A DNA stretch of 64,000 nucleotides from Dactylosporangium vinaceum (GTDB taxonomy: Bacteria > Actinomycetota > Actinomycetes > Mycobacteriales > Micromonosporaceae). The stretch is from NCBI RefSeq assembly GCF_019904175.1, contig NZ_CP061913.1, positions 7,440,001-7,504,000 of the forward strand, given 5' to 3'. The translations under genes and the position numbers were made by a program. Positions 43,051 through 51,343 of this stretch are shown in pieces. The notes beneath the pieces were generated by a model. That model saw nothing but the letters and a program-made list of their open reading frames with translations, had not been told where the DNA came from and did not search any database. Every line of letters begins with the position of its first letter. Within the stretch, counting starts at the first letter, position 1.

Positions 43051-43080
43051 ACAGTATTGCGGAAGGGTGATCGGTGTCAA
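43051..43080 (-). promoter_or_regulatory. promoter of GH26 copy 2
   Basis: TTGACA, 18-bp spacer, TACTGT on the minus strand. The -35 lies 7 bp from the stop of the upstream hydrate dehydratase gene. Confidence 0.7.
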
Positions 43081-43086
43081 TACGAA

Positions 43087-43953
43087 CTACAGGGACACCG
43101 TGCCGATGGTGTACGCGACCTCGTCGAGCAGTTCGCGCGCCAGATACCCGGTCCGGCCGAACCGTGGGGCGAGGCGCTGCCCGGCGACGGCGTGGGCGTA
43201 CGTGGCCCAGCAGGCCGCCTGGGCCGGCTGCGCACCCCGGGCCAGCAGGCCGGCGACCAGGCCCGACAGGACGTCGCCGCTGCCGGACGTGCCGAGCCCC
43301 TCGGCGCCGCTCTCCTCGCGCCAGACCGAGCCCGCGGGGTCGGCGATGTGGCCGTGCAGGGTGACGGCGGCACCGTAGCGGGCGGCCAGGGCCGCCGTCT
43401 CCGCGGCGAGGTCCGGGCCGACATCGCGGCCGAGCAGGTGGCCGGCCTCGGTACGGTTGGGCGTCAGCACGGCGGTGCCGAGCTTCGCCGGGCTCCGGCT
43501 CAACGCCCCGAGCGCGTAGGCGTCCAGGACCATGGCGGTGTCCGGCCCGGCCTGCGGGAGTACCGCCGCCAGGATCTTCTCGGTTTCTTCGATGTTGTCC
43601 AGGCCCGGGCCGAGCGCGACCGCGTCGGCCTGCCCGACCAGCTCCAGCAGCTCGTCCGGCAGGTCGGCCGAGACGCTGCCCGACGCGGTCTCGGGCAGGC
43701 CCAGCACCTTGGCCTCCGGCACGGCGATGCTCAGCGCGGTGGCCGTGCTCTCCCCGACCGCCAGCTGCAGCCGCCCCGCCCCGGCGCGCAGCGCGGCCAC
43801 GCCGGCCAGCAGGACGCCGCCCGGGGTGTTCCGGGACCCGCCGACGACCAGGACCGTGCCGCGGTCGTGCTTGTCACCGCCGATCGCGGCGGGCAGCGGC
43901 CAATCGCGCAGCAGGTACGGCGTGATGACGCGGGGCTCAGACGGTGTTGGCAC
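43087..43953 (-). CDS. nnrD: ADP-dependent NAD(P)H-hydrate dehydratase
   Basis: 288 residues of the YjeF C-terminal (ribokinase-like) fold. Visible motifs: VVGGSRNTPGG, AVALGPGL, VLTPNRTEAGHLLG and the nucleotide-binding GTSGSGDVLSGLVAG. It repairs damaged NADHX/NADPHX in the cytoplasm using ADP or ATP. The usual epimerase (YjeF N-terminal) partner domain is not fused. Its start overlaps the end of the upstream phosphatase gene by 17 bp, implying co-transcription. Confidence 0.93.
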   Translation of the reverse strand: MPTPSEPRVITPYLLRDWPLPAAIGGDKHDRGTVLVVGGSRNTPGGVLLAGVAALRAGAGRLQLAVGESTATALSIAVPEAKVLGLPETASGSVSADLPDELLELVGQADAVALGPGLDNIEETEKILAAVLPQAGPDTAMVLDAYALGALSRSPAKLGTAVLTPNRTEAGHLLGRDVGPDLAAETAALAARYGAAVTLHGHIADPAGSVWREESGAEGLGTSGSGDVLSGLVAGLLARGAQPAQAACWATYAHAVAGQRLAPRFGRTGYLARELLDEVAYTIGTVSL

Positions 43954-44665
43954 CGACGTCCTCCTGTCGTGTCGGCGGTGTATCGTCGCGGTGCAGGTGC
44001 TCGACGGCGTTGAATCGCTCCGGGCGCAGGATGCCGCCCTCGTTGACCCAGCTCGTGACCGAGCAGTTGGCCATCGCCGTGCTGCGGGCCACCGCCATCA
44101 GCTCGTGCTCCTGCAGGCCCTCGATGAGGTAGCGCAGCAGCAGCACGATCGCCTCGTGCCCCACCAGCAGCACCCGGCCCCCGGGATGGTCGGCCCGCAC
44201 GTCGCGCATCAGGCTGCGCAGCCGCAGCAGCACGTCGGACCAGGACTCGCCGCCCGGCGGCCGGTAGTACAGCTTGCCCAGGTGGCGGCGGCGTTCGGCC
44301 TCGGCCGGGAAGCGCGCGGCGACGCCCCGGGCGGTGAGCAGGTCGAGCACGCCCAGCTCCCGGTCGCGGAGGCGCTCGTCGTACCGCACCGGCACCCCGG
44401 TCCCGCCCAGCGCGGCGGCCGCGGTCTGGCGGGTGCGCAGATACGGCGACACGACCGCGAACTCGGGCCGCTGCGCCGGCGGCAGCTCGGCGATCCAGCG
44501 CCCGACCGCCTCCGCCTGCTCACGGCCGAGGTCGGTCAGGGGCACGTCGGCGTCGCGCTCGGCCAGGTCGATGACCTCGAGCCCGGCCTGCTCCGCCTCC
44601 TGTGCGCGCACGTTGCCGACGCTCTGCCCGTGCCGCACGACACCCAGCCAGCCCAGTTCCGCCAT
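43937..44665 (-). CDS. histidine phosphatase (phosphoglycerate mutase-like)
   Basis: 242 residues with canonical LGVVRHGQSVGN at the N-terminus and the second histidine in VLLVGHEAIVLLL; the ESW segment that holds the catalytic acid is GGESWSDVLLRL. Substrate unknown; broad phosphoesterase or a sugar phosphate. I start at MAELGWLG, where homology begins; upstream codons in the same frame are the antisense of the kinase gene. Overlaps the nnrD start. Confidence 0.92.
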   Translation of the reverse strand: MAELGWLGVVRHGQSVGNVRAQEAEQAGLEVIDLAERDADVPLTDLGREQAEAVGRWIAELPPAQRPEFAVVSPYLRTRQTAAAALGGTGVPVRYDERLRDRELGVLDLLTARGVAARFPAEAERRRHLGKLYYRPPGGESWSDVLLRLRSLMRDVRADHPGGRVLLVGHEAIVLLLRYLIEGLQEHELMAVARSTAMANCSVTSWVNEGGILRPERFNAVEHLHRDDTPPTRQEDVGANTV

Positions 44666-44689
44666 GGGAGGGCTCGTACCCACCCGGGC

Positions 44690-44847
44690 CGGGGGATAAC
44701 GCCTGCCGCCCGGCGCCTTGCCCGTGCGCTGCCCGGCAGCCTGCTCGCGCCCGGCCCGGCGCGGTCGCGGGTCAGGCCGGCCATCGCCACGACCGCGGCG
44801 ACCGCGCCGGTGATCAGGCGGCGAACTCGCAGTGTGCTCCTGCTCAA
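44690..44847 (-). pseudogene. signal-peptide-like fragment
   Basis: A TTG preceded by AAAGG starts MSRSTLRVRRLITGAVAAVV followed by AMAGLTRDRA, which looks like a Sec signal peptide. No recognisable mature protein follows; the frame runs into the phosphatase gene. It may be the 5' remnant of a secreted protein or chance. The rest of the 44666-44948 gap shows nothing else. Confidence 0.25.
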
Positions 44848-44948
44848 GACCTTTCCCGTTCCCGTGTCCGTACGCGATCGGATCGGAGCTGGGGAATGCG
44901 GCGGTAATTTCGCTGGAGCGCGTGACAGCGGGCTGATCGGAGGCGGCT

Positions 44949-45824
44949 GTGCAGTGGACAGGAAGCCGGCGCATCGCGTGGGACGCGGTGCCGGCGGCGG
45001 TGCGGGGTGCGGTGCAGGCCCGGCTGGGAGCGCCGGTGGTCGTGGCCGAGTCCCTCGCCGGCGGGTTCTCGGAAGGGGTCGCCGCCCGGCTGCGGCTGGC
45101 GGACGGGCGGGACGTGTTCGTGAAGGCGGCCGCGGACCCGGCGGTGCGCGACTTCCACCGGCGCGAGGGCGTCGTCGCGGCCGCTTTTCCTGTGGGGGTA
45201 CCGTCGCCGCCCCTGCTGTTCGCCCTTGATCTTGACCCGTGGGTGGTGCTGGTCTTCGCCTTCGTCGAGGCGCCCCTGGCCGGGCCCGCGGACCGGTCGC
45301 GCGTGCTCGCTGCGGCCACGGCGATGGCGGCAGCGCTCACGCCCGCGCCGATCCGCCCGGCCACGGCGCCGCGCCTCGGGGGTTTCGCCGGGCTGGCCCC
45401 GCACGACGTCGCCCGGGTCTCGCCGTGGGCGGCCGCGCACCACGCCGAGCTCGCCGACCGGGAGCGTGCCCAGCGCTGGGACGGTGACACGTTGCTGCAC
45501 GGGGATCTGTACCTGTTCAACGCCCTGGTCTCGGCGCAGCGCGTGTGGATCGTCGACTGGGCGCACGCCTGGGTCGGGCCCGCGTGCTGCGACGTGCTGC
45601 CGCTCATGGCCGGTGGGAACGATCCCGAGGCGCTGTGCGCGGCCAACCCGCTGACCCGGGACCTGCCGCCGTCGGTGGTCGACGGGTTCCTCGCCGCGCA
45701 CGCCGGGTTCCTCGTCCGGCTGGCGCTGCAGGCGTCGGACCCCAGCCTGAGCGCGGCCGCGGCGTCACTCGGGCGGGCGTCGCTCGCCTGGCTCGCACGG
45801 CGACCGTACAGTGCTACGTGCTAA
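44949..45824 (+). CDS. aminoglycoside phosphotransferase-like kinase
   Basis: 291 residues of the APH fold: LLHGDLYLFNAL as catalytic loop and VWIVDWAHAWVGPACCDVLPLM for metal binding, with the N-lobe AGGFSEGVAARLRLADGRDVFVKAA. Substrate unknown. The GTG has GGAGG at suitable distance. The final TAA forms part of the -10 box of the following gene. Confidence 0.88.
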   Translation: MQWTGSRRIAWDAVPAAVRGAVQARLGAPVVVAESLAGGFSEGVAARLRLADGRDVFVKAAADPAVRDFHRREGVVAAAFPVGVPSPPLLFALDLDPWVVLVFAFVEAPLAGPADRSRVLAAATAMAAALTPAPIRPATAPRLGGFAGLAPHDVARVSPWAAAHHAELADRERAQRWDGDTLLHGDLYLFNALVSAQRVWIVDWAHAWVGPACCDVLPLMAGGNDPEALCAANPLTRDLPPSVVDGFLAAHAGFLVRLALQASDPSLSAAAASLGRASLAWLARRPYSATC

Positions 45825-45827
45825 TGT
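45822..45827 (+). promoter_or_regulatory. -10 box of a leaderless promoter for spo0M
   Basis: TAATGT, 8 nt before the ATG at 45836; its first three bases are the stop codon of the kinase gene. Confidence 0.45.
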
Positions 45828-45835
45828 TGATTGCC

Positions 45836-46795
45836 ATGGTGTTCAAGAGGATGCTCGCCGCCTTCGGGGTCGGCGGACCGGGTGTCGACACGGTGCTCGA
45901 CACGCTCGAAGCGCAGCCCGGCGGCTTCATCGACGGGCAGATCCACATCCAGGGCGGCGATCGGGATGCCCGCATCGAACGGGTCACCCTCGCGCTCGGC
46001 ACCCAGCTCGACAACGGTCCGGGCGTTGAGCTCAATCGATCCACCGCCGCCGAGCACTTCACGGTCCGCGCCGGTGCCACCGAGTCCGTGCCGTTCCGGC
46101 TGAGCGTGCCGTGGGAGACGCCGATCACCAGCGTGTACGGGCAGCACCTGCGCGGCATGGTGATGGGCGTGCACACCGAGCTGGAGGTGGCGGGCGGCCG
46201 CGACAAGGGTGACCTGGACCCGGTCGCGATCACACCCCTGCCGGTGCATCAGGCGATCCTGGACGGGTTCGCCGAGCTCGGGTTCCGGTTCAAGAAGGCC
46301 GACGTCGAGCACGGCTTCATCCAGGGGGTACCGCAGCAGCTGCCGTGCTATCAGGAGATCGAATTCCTGGCAGCGCCGCAGTACGCGGACCGGATCGGCG
46401 AGGTGGAGCTGACCTTCCTGACCAACCCGCGCGGCGTCGAGGTGATCCTGGAGTTCGACAAGCGCGGCGGGATGTTCCACAGCGGCGGCGACGCGTACAG
46501 CCGATTCAGCATCGGCCACGACCAGGTCGCCGGCACCAACTGGGCGGGCGTGGTCGACGGCTGGGTCCGGGAGGCCGCACAGCGGCACAGCGCCCGGTAC
46601 GCCGCGCACGGCGGGCACGGGCCGGGCGGATACGGCCACGGCCCCTACGGTCACGGGCGGCGCGGCGGCGGCATGGGCATGGGCACGGTGGTCGCCGCGG
46701 GCGCGGCCGGCGTCGTGGGCGGCCTGGTCGCCGGCGAAATCATCGACGAGGTGTTCGAGGACGACGGCGGGGACTTCGGCGGCGACTTCGAGTGA
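45836..46795 (+). CDS. spo0M: Spo0M-like sporulation control protein
   Basis: 319 residues. The N-terminal 250 (MVFKRMLAAFGVGGPGVDTV, QPGGFIDGQIHIQGGDRDAR, GFRFKKADVEHGFIQG) is the arrestin-like Spo0M fold known from Bacillus and actinomycetes, where it links to cell division and sporulation. Beyond it, residues about 255-319 add a His/Gly-rich stretch (GHGPGGYGHGPYGHGRRGGG), a glycine-zipper-like hydrophobic segment (VVAAGAAGVVGGLVAGEIID) and an acidic end. This tail may bind metal or associate with membrane. Confidence 0.92.
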   Translation: MVFKRMLAAFGVGGPGVDTVLDTLEAQPGGFIDGQIHIQGGDRDARIERVTLALGTQLDNGPGVELNRSTAAEHFTVRAGATESVPFRLSVPWETPITSVYGQHLRGMVMGVHTELEVAGGRDKGDLDPVAITPLPVHQAILDGFAELGFRFKKADVEHGFIQGVPQQLPCYQEIEFLAAPQYADRIGEVELTFLTNPRGVEVILEFDKRGGMFHSGGDAYSRFSIGHDQVAGTNWAGVVDGWVREAAQRHSARYAAHGGHGPGGYGHGPYGHGRRGGGMGMGTVVAAGAAGVVGGLVAGEIIDEVFEDDGGDFGGDFE

Positions 46796-46801
46796 CGGAC
46801 C

Positions 46802-47551
46802 TCAGGTACCGCTGACGCGCTCGACCACGAAGGCCGGCACGTGGCCGGCGTGGTCCGCCGCCGCGGGGTGGGCCGGGAAGTCGAAGACGGCGACCATCAT
46901 CTGCATCGGATAGTCCGGGGCCTGCCCCACGGTGCGCACATGGTCGCCGTCGACGAAGAAGTCGACCCGGCCCGGGCGCCAGTCGGCGGCGTAGGTGTGC
47001 GGTTCGCCGACGTCGATCGGCCGCCGCGGCTTGGCGAAGTCGTCGCGCAGGGCCGGGTCGCGGAACGGGTGGACGCCCATCCCGACGTCGGCCCCCGCTG
47101 CCGTCACCGCGTCGCCGAACACTTCGACGATGCAGATCTCACCCGAGCGCTGCGGCTCGTCCTCGAGGCCGACCATCCACACCGACGCCATCGAGCGGGG
47201 GCTGAGCGCCATCCGGGCCCGGACCTCGAGGACGCCGTAGCGCGGGGTCCAGCCCCACTGGACCGGCTGGGCCTCGCGCACCCGCAGCCCGGGCTTGAAC
47301 GGCTGCTGCCCGGCGGTGCTGCCGACCGGGCCGCAGTACACGCCGGACTGGATACCGGAGACGCGCAGCGGGGTGTCGTGCTCGTCCGGGCACCACAGCC
47401 CCTGCTCCGGCGGGATCGACAGCCGCAACTGCGAGCCGTGCACCGCATAGGTGGCCGCGCTCTGCGCCCGCGAGCTCCACTGCGGCAGGTAGTGCGGAAT
47501 CCACACCGACCGGTCGAGGTCAGGACCGTCGAAGTCGTCCTCGAAGCGCAC
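46802..47551 (-). CDS. GH16-like family protein with altered catalytic motif
   Basis: 249 residues with the GH16 concanavalin-like pattern: FEDDFDGPDLDRSVWIPHYL at the N-terminus, YGVLEVRARMA and HTYAADWRPGRVDFFVDG. The catalytic ExDxxE appears as SGEICIVEVFGD, so both glutamates remain, but the central Asp is Cys. No signal peptide is visible. That loss and the cytoplasmic location suggest either altered chemistry or a binding role. The GTG lies 6 nt after TACGCT. Confidence 0.88.
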   Translation of the reverse strand: MRFEDDFDGPDLDRSVWIPHYLPQWSSRAQSAATYAVHGSQLRLSIPPEQGLWCPDEHDTPLRVSGIQSGVYCGPVGSTAGQQPFKPGLRVREAQPVQWGWTPRYGVLEVRARMALSPRSMASVWMVGLEDEPQRSGEICIVEVFGDAVTAAGADVGMGVHPFRDPALRDDFAKPRRPIDVGEPHTYAADWRPGRVDFFVDGDHVRTVGQAPDYPMQMMVAVFDFPAHPAAADHAGHVPAFVVERVSGT

Positions 47552-47557
47552 CGGGCC

Positions 47558-47563
47558 AGCGTA
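47558..47563 (-). promoter_or_regulatory. -10 box of a leaderless promoter
   Basis: TACGCT, 6 nt before the GTG of the GH16-like gene, minus strand. Confidence 0.5.
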
Positions 47564-47615
47564 ACGCCGGGCGTCCCGTCGCCCCACCCGCGCTCGCCCG
47601 CATCGCCTGACCGGC

Positions 47616-48359
47616 TCAGGTCGCCTCGGGATCGGGCCCGTGCACGGCCCGCCCACCGTCGACGGGCAGGATCGCGCCGTTGATGAACCCGGCCGCGGGC
47701 GACAGCAGGAACGCCACCGCGTCCGCCACCTCCTGCGCCGTCCCGACCCGCCCGAGCGGGTGCAGCGCGGCCATCTGCGCGTCGACGCCGGGGTGGGCGG
47801 CCCGGTACTGCTCGAACCGCCCGGTGGCGATGGACCCGAGCGCGACCGCGTTGGTCCGGATCCCGTCCGGCCCGTGATCGACGGCCACGGCCCGCGTCAG
47901 GCCCTCGATCGCCGCCTTCGCGGTGGCGTAGGGCAGCGCCCCGCGAACCGGCCGCTGCGCCTGATGCGAGGAGACGTTGACGATCGCCCCGCCCCGCCGA
48001 TGCTCGAGGAAGTGGTTCACGGCGACGTGGCAGCCGGTGAGCGCCAGGCCGAGGTTCGCGGTGACGAGGTCGAGAATCGCCGCGGCCGGGGCGCCGGCCA
48101 GCCCGGCGTCGCGGAACACTGCCGCATTGTTGACCCACCCGGTGAGCGGCCCCGCACCCTCGGCGGTGACGGCGGCCCGCCGCGCCGTCTCCTGATCCCG
48201 CGCATCGCCGAGCACCGACACGATCCGGTCCGTCGGCGCGCCGGCGAACTCGGCCACGTCGAGCACGACGACGTGCCCCTCAACGGCGAGCCGCTCGGCA
48301 ACGACCCGCCCGATGCCCTGCGCCCCGCCGGTGACGACGAACGACGGCCGGCCCGTCAC
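47616..48359 (-). CDS. short-chain dehydrogenase/reductase
   Basis: 247 residues, classical SDR: cofactor motif VTGGAQGIGRVVAERL, NNAA in WVNNAAVFRDAG, catalytic Ser in IVNVSSHQAQ and YATAK (Tyr, Lys). LDVAEF at the end of beta 2 contains an acidic residue favouring NAD(H). Typical C-terminus LPVDGGR. The GTG start overlaps the stop of the LRR gene by four bases, so both are translated from one message. Substrate unknown. Confidence 0.94.
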   Translation of the reverse strand: MTGRPSFVVTGGAQGIGRVVAERLAVEGHVVVLDVAEFAGAPTDRIVSVLGDARDQETARRAAVTAEGAGPLTGWVNNAAVFRDAGLAGAPAAAILDLVTANLGLALTGCHVAVNHFLEHRRGGAIVNVSSHQAQRPVRGALPYATAKAAIEGLTRAVAVDHGPDGIRTNAVALGSIATGRFEQYRAAHPGVDAQMAALHPLGRVGTAQEVADAVAFLLSPAAGFINGAILPVDGGRAVHGPDPEAT

Positions 48360-48910
48360 CGCGCGCCGCCGCTGCGCATCGTGAACCCGTCCGCGGACGC
48401 GAAGTAGGCGGCCAGCACCGCCTGCGCCCCCGCCGACCAGTAGCCCGGGTTCTGGTACAGGTACTCGGGGTCCATGAGCGGCTCGTCCTCGAGCCCGTGG
48501 AGGTGGCGCAGTCCGGTCAGCCGCCTCAGCTCCACCGGCAGCTCCCGCAGCCCGTTCCCGCCCAGTTGCAGCTCGGTCAGCCCGCGCAGCTCCCCGATCG
48601 CCGCCGGCAGCGCCGTCAACCGGTTCCCGTGCAGCCGCAGCTCCCGCAGCCCCGTCAGCAGCCCGATCGACGCCGGCAGCGCCGTCAACGCGTTGTCATT
48701 GAGGTCCAACGACTCCAGCCGCCCCAGCTCTCCGATCCGCTCCGGCAGCGCCGCGAGCCGATTCCCGCTGAGGTCGAGGTCCTCCAGCTCGACAAGCGCA
48801 AACACCGCATCCGGCACCCGCTGCAGCCCCAGACCGGCAAGGTCGAGCACCGCCGACCCGGCCGCGACCACAGCCTCGATCTCGCGCGCAGCCCGCACCT
48901 CCGCATGCAC
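48356..48910 (-). CDS. leucine-rich repeat protein
   Basis: 184 residues with about five LRR units of the form LEDLDLSGNRLAALPERIGEL, flanked by an N-terminal helix (AEVRAAREIEAVVAAG) and a C-terminal cap (LMDPEYLYQNPGYWSAGAQAVLAAYFA). No signal peptide; an intracellular protein-binding scaffold. GTG chosen as start, since CAGGCT 6 nt upstream resembles a leaderless -10. Translationally coupled to the SDR, an unusual pairing. Confidence 0.88.
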   Translation of the reverse strand: MHAEVRAAREIEAVVAAGSAVLDLAGLGLQRVPDAVFALVELEDLDLSGNRLAALPERIGELGRLESLDLNDNALTALPASIGLLTGLRELRLHGNRLTALPAAIGELRGLTELQLGGNGLRELPVELRRLTGLRHLHGLEDEPLMDPEYLYQNPGYWSAGAQAVLAAYFASADGFTMRSGGAR

Positions 48911-49028
48911 ACGACCAGCCTGGCACACCGGCCCGCCCGCCGGCCCCCCTGCTCCCCATCACCGAACCCCGCGATATCCCTGTAAATCCGACCAATCCGG
49001 CATCGGGTCGGCGCCGAATCCCTCGTGA

Positions 49029-49577
49029 CCGGCAACACTCCATCGAGGACGGGCCGGCTTCGCGCACCTCAACCAGCTCAACCGGTCCGGCGTCAAGGGC
49101 GCCGTCCGGCTCAGCCTGCACGGCGACCAGGTCGACGTCACCGTGTTCGCCAGCGGCCTGCTGCGCAACGCACCGCACGCGATGCACTTCCACACCGGCG
49201 GCGCCGGCCGATGCCCGACCATGGCCGCCGACACCAACGGCGACGGGATCGTCAGCACCACCGAGGGCCACACCGCCTACGGCATGATCGCGGCGTCGCT
49301 GACCGTGACCGGAGACACCAGCCCGGCCAGCGGCCTGGCCGTCGACCGGTTCGCGACGACACCGCACGGCTACCTCACCTACCACCGGACGGTCATGGTC
49401 GACGACATGACCGCAGCCGCCATCCGCGCCGGCAACGCGGTCCTCGTCATCCACGGCATCGACCCGAACGGCACCGGAACCTACGACGGCTCCGCACCGA
49501 GCGACCTCGACCCGAAACTCCCGCTCGAAGCGACATCACCCGCCGCCTGCGGCGTCATCAACGCCCACCACTCGTAA
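49029..49577 (+). pseudogene. CHRD-domain protein lacking its 5' end
   Basis: The reading frame encodes FAHLNQLNRSGVKGAVRLSL, VTVFASGLLRNAPHAMHFHTGG, an EF-hand-like DTNGDGIVSTTEGH and IRAGNAVLVIHGIDPNGTGTY, matching secreted CHRD proteins of actinomycetes almost to the end. No signal peptide or start codon exists before the conserved part: the frame opens after a TGA at 49024-49026 and holds only non-start codons until a GTG inside the domain (49143). Loss of the 5' end by deletion is the simplest reading. Confidence 0.7.
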
Positions 49578-49590
49578 CACTCCACCAACG

Positions 49591-49623
49591 CCGGGGCTGC
49601 GCCCGCCGCAGCCGCAGCCCCGG
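49591..49623. terminator. strong hairpin after the CHRD relic
   Basis: CCGGGGCTGCG and CGCAGCCCCGG form a perfect 11-bp stem around an 11-nt loop, 14 nt after the stop, without U-tract. It lies between convergent genes. The rest of the gap to 49807 holds nothing I can support. Confidence 0.65.
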
Positions 49624-49807
49624 ACCCCGCACCAATCACCTCATCGGCCAAAGCCTCCACTCGCCACCGCGCAGCACGGCAAGCGACCAATGGTGCTGGA
49701 TTCGAACTGCTTGCGGAACGACGGCTGCCAGTCTGGAGCTCGGCCGCATCGGAGGGCGGGATACAGTCGGCGGTGGCGGCGAACTAACTATTTCGGACTA
49801 TTGTCGA

Positions 49808-50713
49808 CTATGCGGTGTGCACGCCCCGCTGCGGATCAAAGTCCGCCGGCCAAATGGCGGCTTCGCCACCTTGAACGTTGAAAATTTTCACCTCGTGGAG
49901 CTTCGCGTCGGTTAGATCTGTTCCCCACAGGGAAGCCTCGTTGAGATTAGCGGCGCGCAACCACGCTCGCTCCAGATGAGCCTCCTCCAGATCGACGAGT
50001 CGAAGGTCGGCACTCTGGAGGTTTGCGCGCCGCAAGTCCGTTCTGCGCAGATCCAAGCGCTGGTTGCGGCTGATCGGACGAGGCATTCTACCGAGGACCG
50101 TAAGGGCCGCCTGGACGGCCGGGAGACGACCGGCGAGCCGGGGCAGATCCGAGATCGGCGTGCTGGCGTCGAGCTCTCCGGGCCTGGGTGGCCACGGCGA
50201 CCGGTCACGGATGAACGCCGCAAGAATATCCTGGATCGCACTTCGATCACTGCGCGAGTCACGCGCAATACGTTCTAGCGCGTAGATGCCTCCGAGCGTC
50301 ATGGCAAGACTGCTGTTTGCGTCTTGTCCCAGATGATCGATCGCAGCGGTAAAACGATCCGTAAGTTGCCCGTCTCGATTTATCCGCAGCTGCCGATAGG
50401 TGAGCACCAAGCCGCTTGCCAATGCGACACCACCTATCAGTTGAAGCAGGCTGCCACGCACTTCGTTCTGCATCTTGATGCGAGAATCGCGAAGTTCCAG
50501 AGATTTGGCCGGGTCGGTGATACCGGCGAGCTGACCCTCACTGTATGGCGGCACTATCGACTGCGGAAGCGAGATCACCATCCACACAACGGCGGCTATT
50601 GCCGCCGCGACCGCAGCGCTGACCGCGATCGCTCGGTTGAGTCCACTGCCGCGCAACCTCTTCGCCTCCTCGCCTGGTGCCGATCCGCCCGTGCCGGCCT
50701 CGTCAGCAGCCAC
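49808..50713 (-). CDS. membrane-anchored pentapeptide-repeat protein
   Basis: 301 residues. Two TM helices at about 29-50 (AVSAAVAAAIAAVVWMVISL) and 85-103 (LLQLIGGVALASGLVLTYRQL), a helical region (DRFTAAIDHLGQDAN ... LGGIYALERIARDS) and a C-terminal pentapeptide stretch (LDLRRTDLRRANLQSADLRL, then WLRAANLNEASLWGTDL). This organisation is common in actinobacterial proteins of unknown role. Codon use is less GC-biased than neighbours, hinting at a different history. GTG start. Confidence 0.87.
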   Translation of the reverse strand: MAADEAGTGGSAPGEEAKRLRGSGLNRAIAVSAAVAAAIAAVVWMVISLPQSIVPPYSEGQLAGITDPAKSLELRDSRIKMQNEVRGSLLQLIGGVALASGLVLTYRQLRINRDGQLTDRFTAAIDHLGQDANSSLAMTLGGIYALERIARDSRSDRSAIQDILAAFIRDRSPWPPRPGELDASTPISDLPRLAGRLPAVQAALTVLGRMPRPISRNQRLDLRRTDLRRANLQSADLRLVDLEEAHLERAWLRAANLNEASLWGTDLTDAKLHEVKIFNVQGGEAAIWPADFDPQRGVHTA

Positions 50714-51009
50714 AGATATCCGCTACTTCTGCACATCAGCACAGCGACAGCCGGAAAGCCAGGAGCTATCGGTCGAGCCGGCATCCACTCATCGGCATGA
50801 ATTCGTGCCGAGGCTTCGGCGGGGCACCGAGACGGCCCGGTATAGGCAGTGACATGGGCGATGGGTCCAGCGAGCCCGCCACTGGCCGGGTCCGCCGCCG
50901 CGTTCGCGGTGGTGAAAATGACCGGTGTTTGGACGCAGAACCTTTGGGGCCTCGTCCACCAGCGTTGTTGCCGCCTAATTTCCGGAGCATGCCGACTTAC
51001 AGCGGCTGC
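50714..51009. other. intergenic region without supported gene
   Basis: About 300 bp upstream of the pentapeptide gene. Open frames on both strands are short and lack a Shine-Dalgarno or family resemblance. GGTATAGG near 50840 is a possible -10-like element on the plus strand. Nothing else seen. Confidence 0.4.
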
Positions 51010-51189
51010 CTATCCCCCATGCCGATGCATTGCCATGCCGCCTGCTGCCGACTTGGCCTTGCGGCGATTGGCGAGGCGGTCGGCGATGGCATCGTAGAGA
51101 CGGCCGACCCAGGACGGGTCGCCGCCGCCCTGCAGGGAGTGGGTACCGAGGAACTGGAAATTCGGGTCGGGTTTGGGCTGTGCGCTCAT
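51010..51189 (-). CDS. 59-residue small protein
   Basis: An ATG preceded by AAAGGTGAGG opens MSAQPKPDPNFQFLGTHSLQ, continuing with GGGDPSWVGRLYDAIADRLA and ending in a Gly/Met/His-rich tail. The Shine-Dalgarno, the biased third positions and a plausible amphipathic helix (WVGRLYDAIADRLANRRKAK) support a real gene. No family recognised. It is on the same strand as, and upstream of, the pentapeptide gene. Confidence 0.5.
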   Translation of the reverse strand: MSAQPKPDPNFQFLGTHSLQGGGDPSWVGRLYDAIADRLANRRKAKSAAGGMAMHRHGG

Positions 51190-51343
51190 CGGTCCTCACC
51201 TTTCTGCGCGCTCCGGCGACCACAGAGGCCGACCCTTATTTGACGTCCAAAAGGCTTGGACGGACCTCCACCCCGGCAAATCCTGAGGAGGTCTTGCCGG
51301 TCGGTACCCGGCGATCAGTCATCCGCCAACCGCAGCCGATCCT

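Noticed and set aside
49680..49712. TTCGAATCCAGCACCA on the minus strand, resembling a tRNA T-arm and CCA end (possible attachment site)
   Set aside because: The T-stem does not pair, the acceptor stem is missing, no second copy or integrase was found.
50849..51243. Plus-strand open frames over the 51-kb region
   Set aside because: Cys/Pro/Arg-rich without Shine-Dalgarno; the minus-strand 59-residue frame is better supported.
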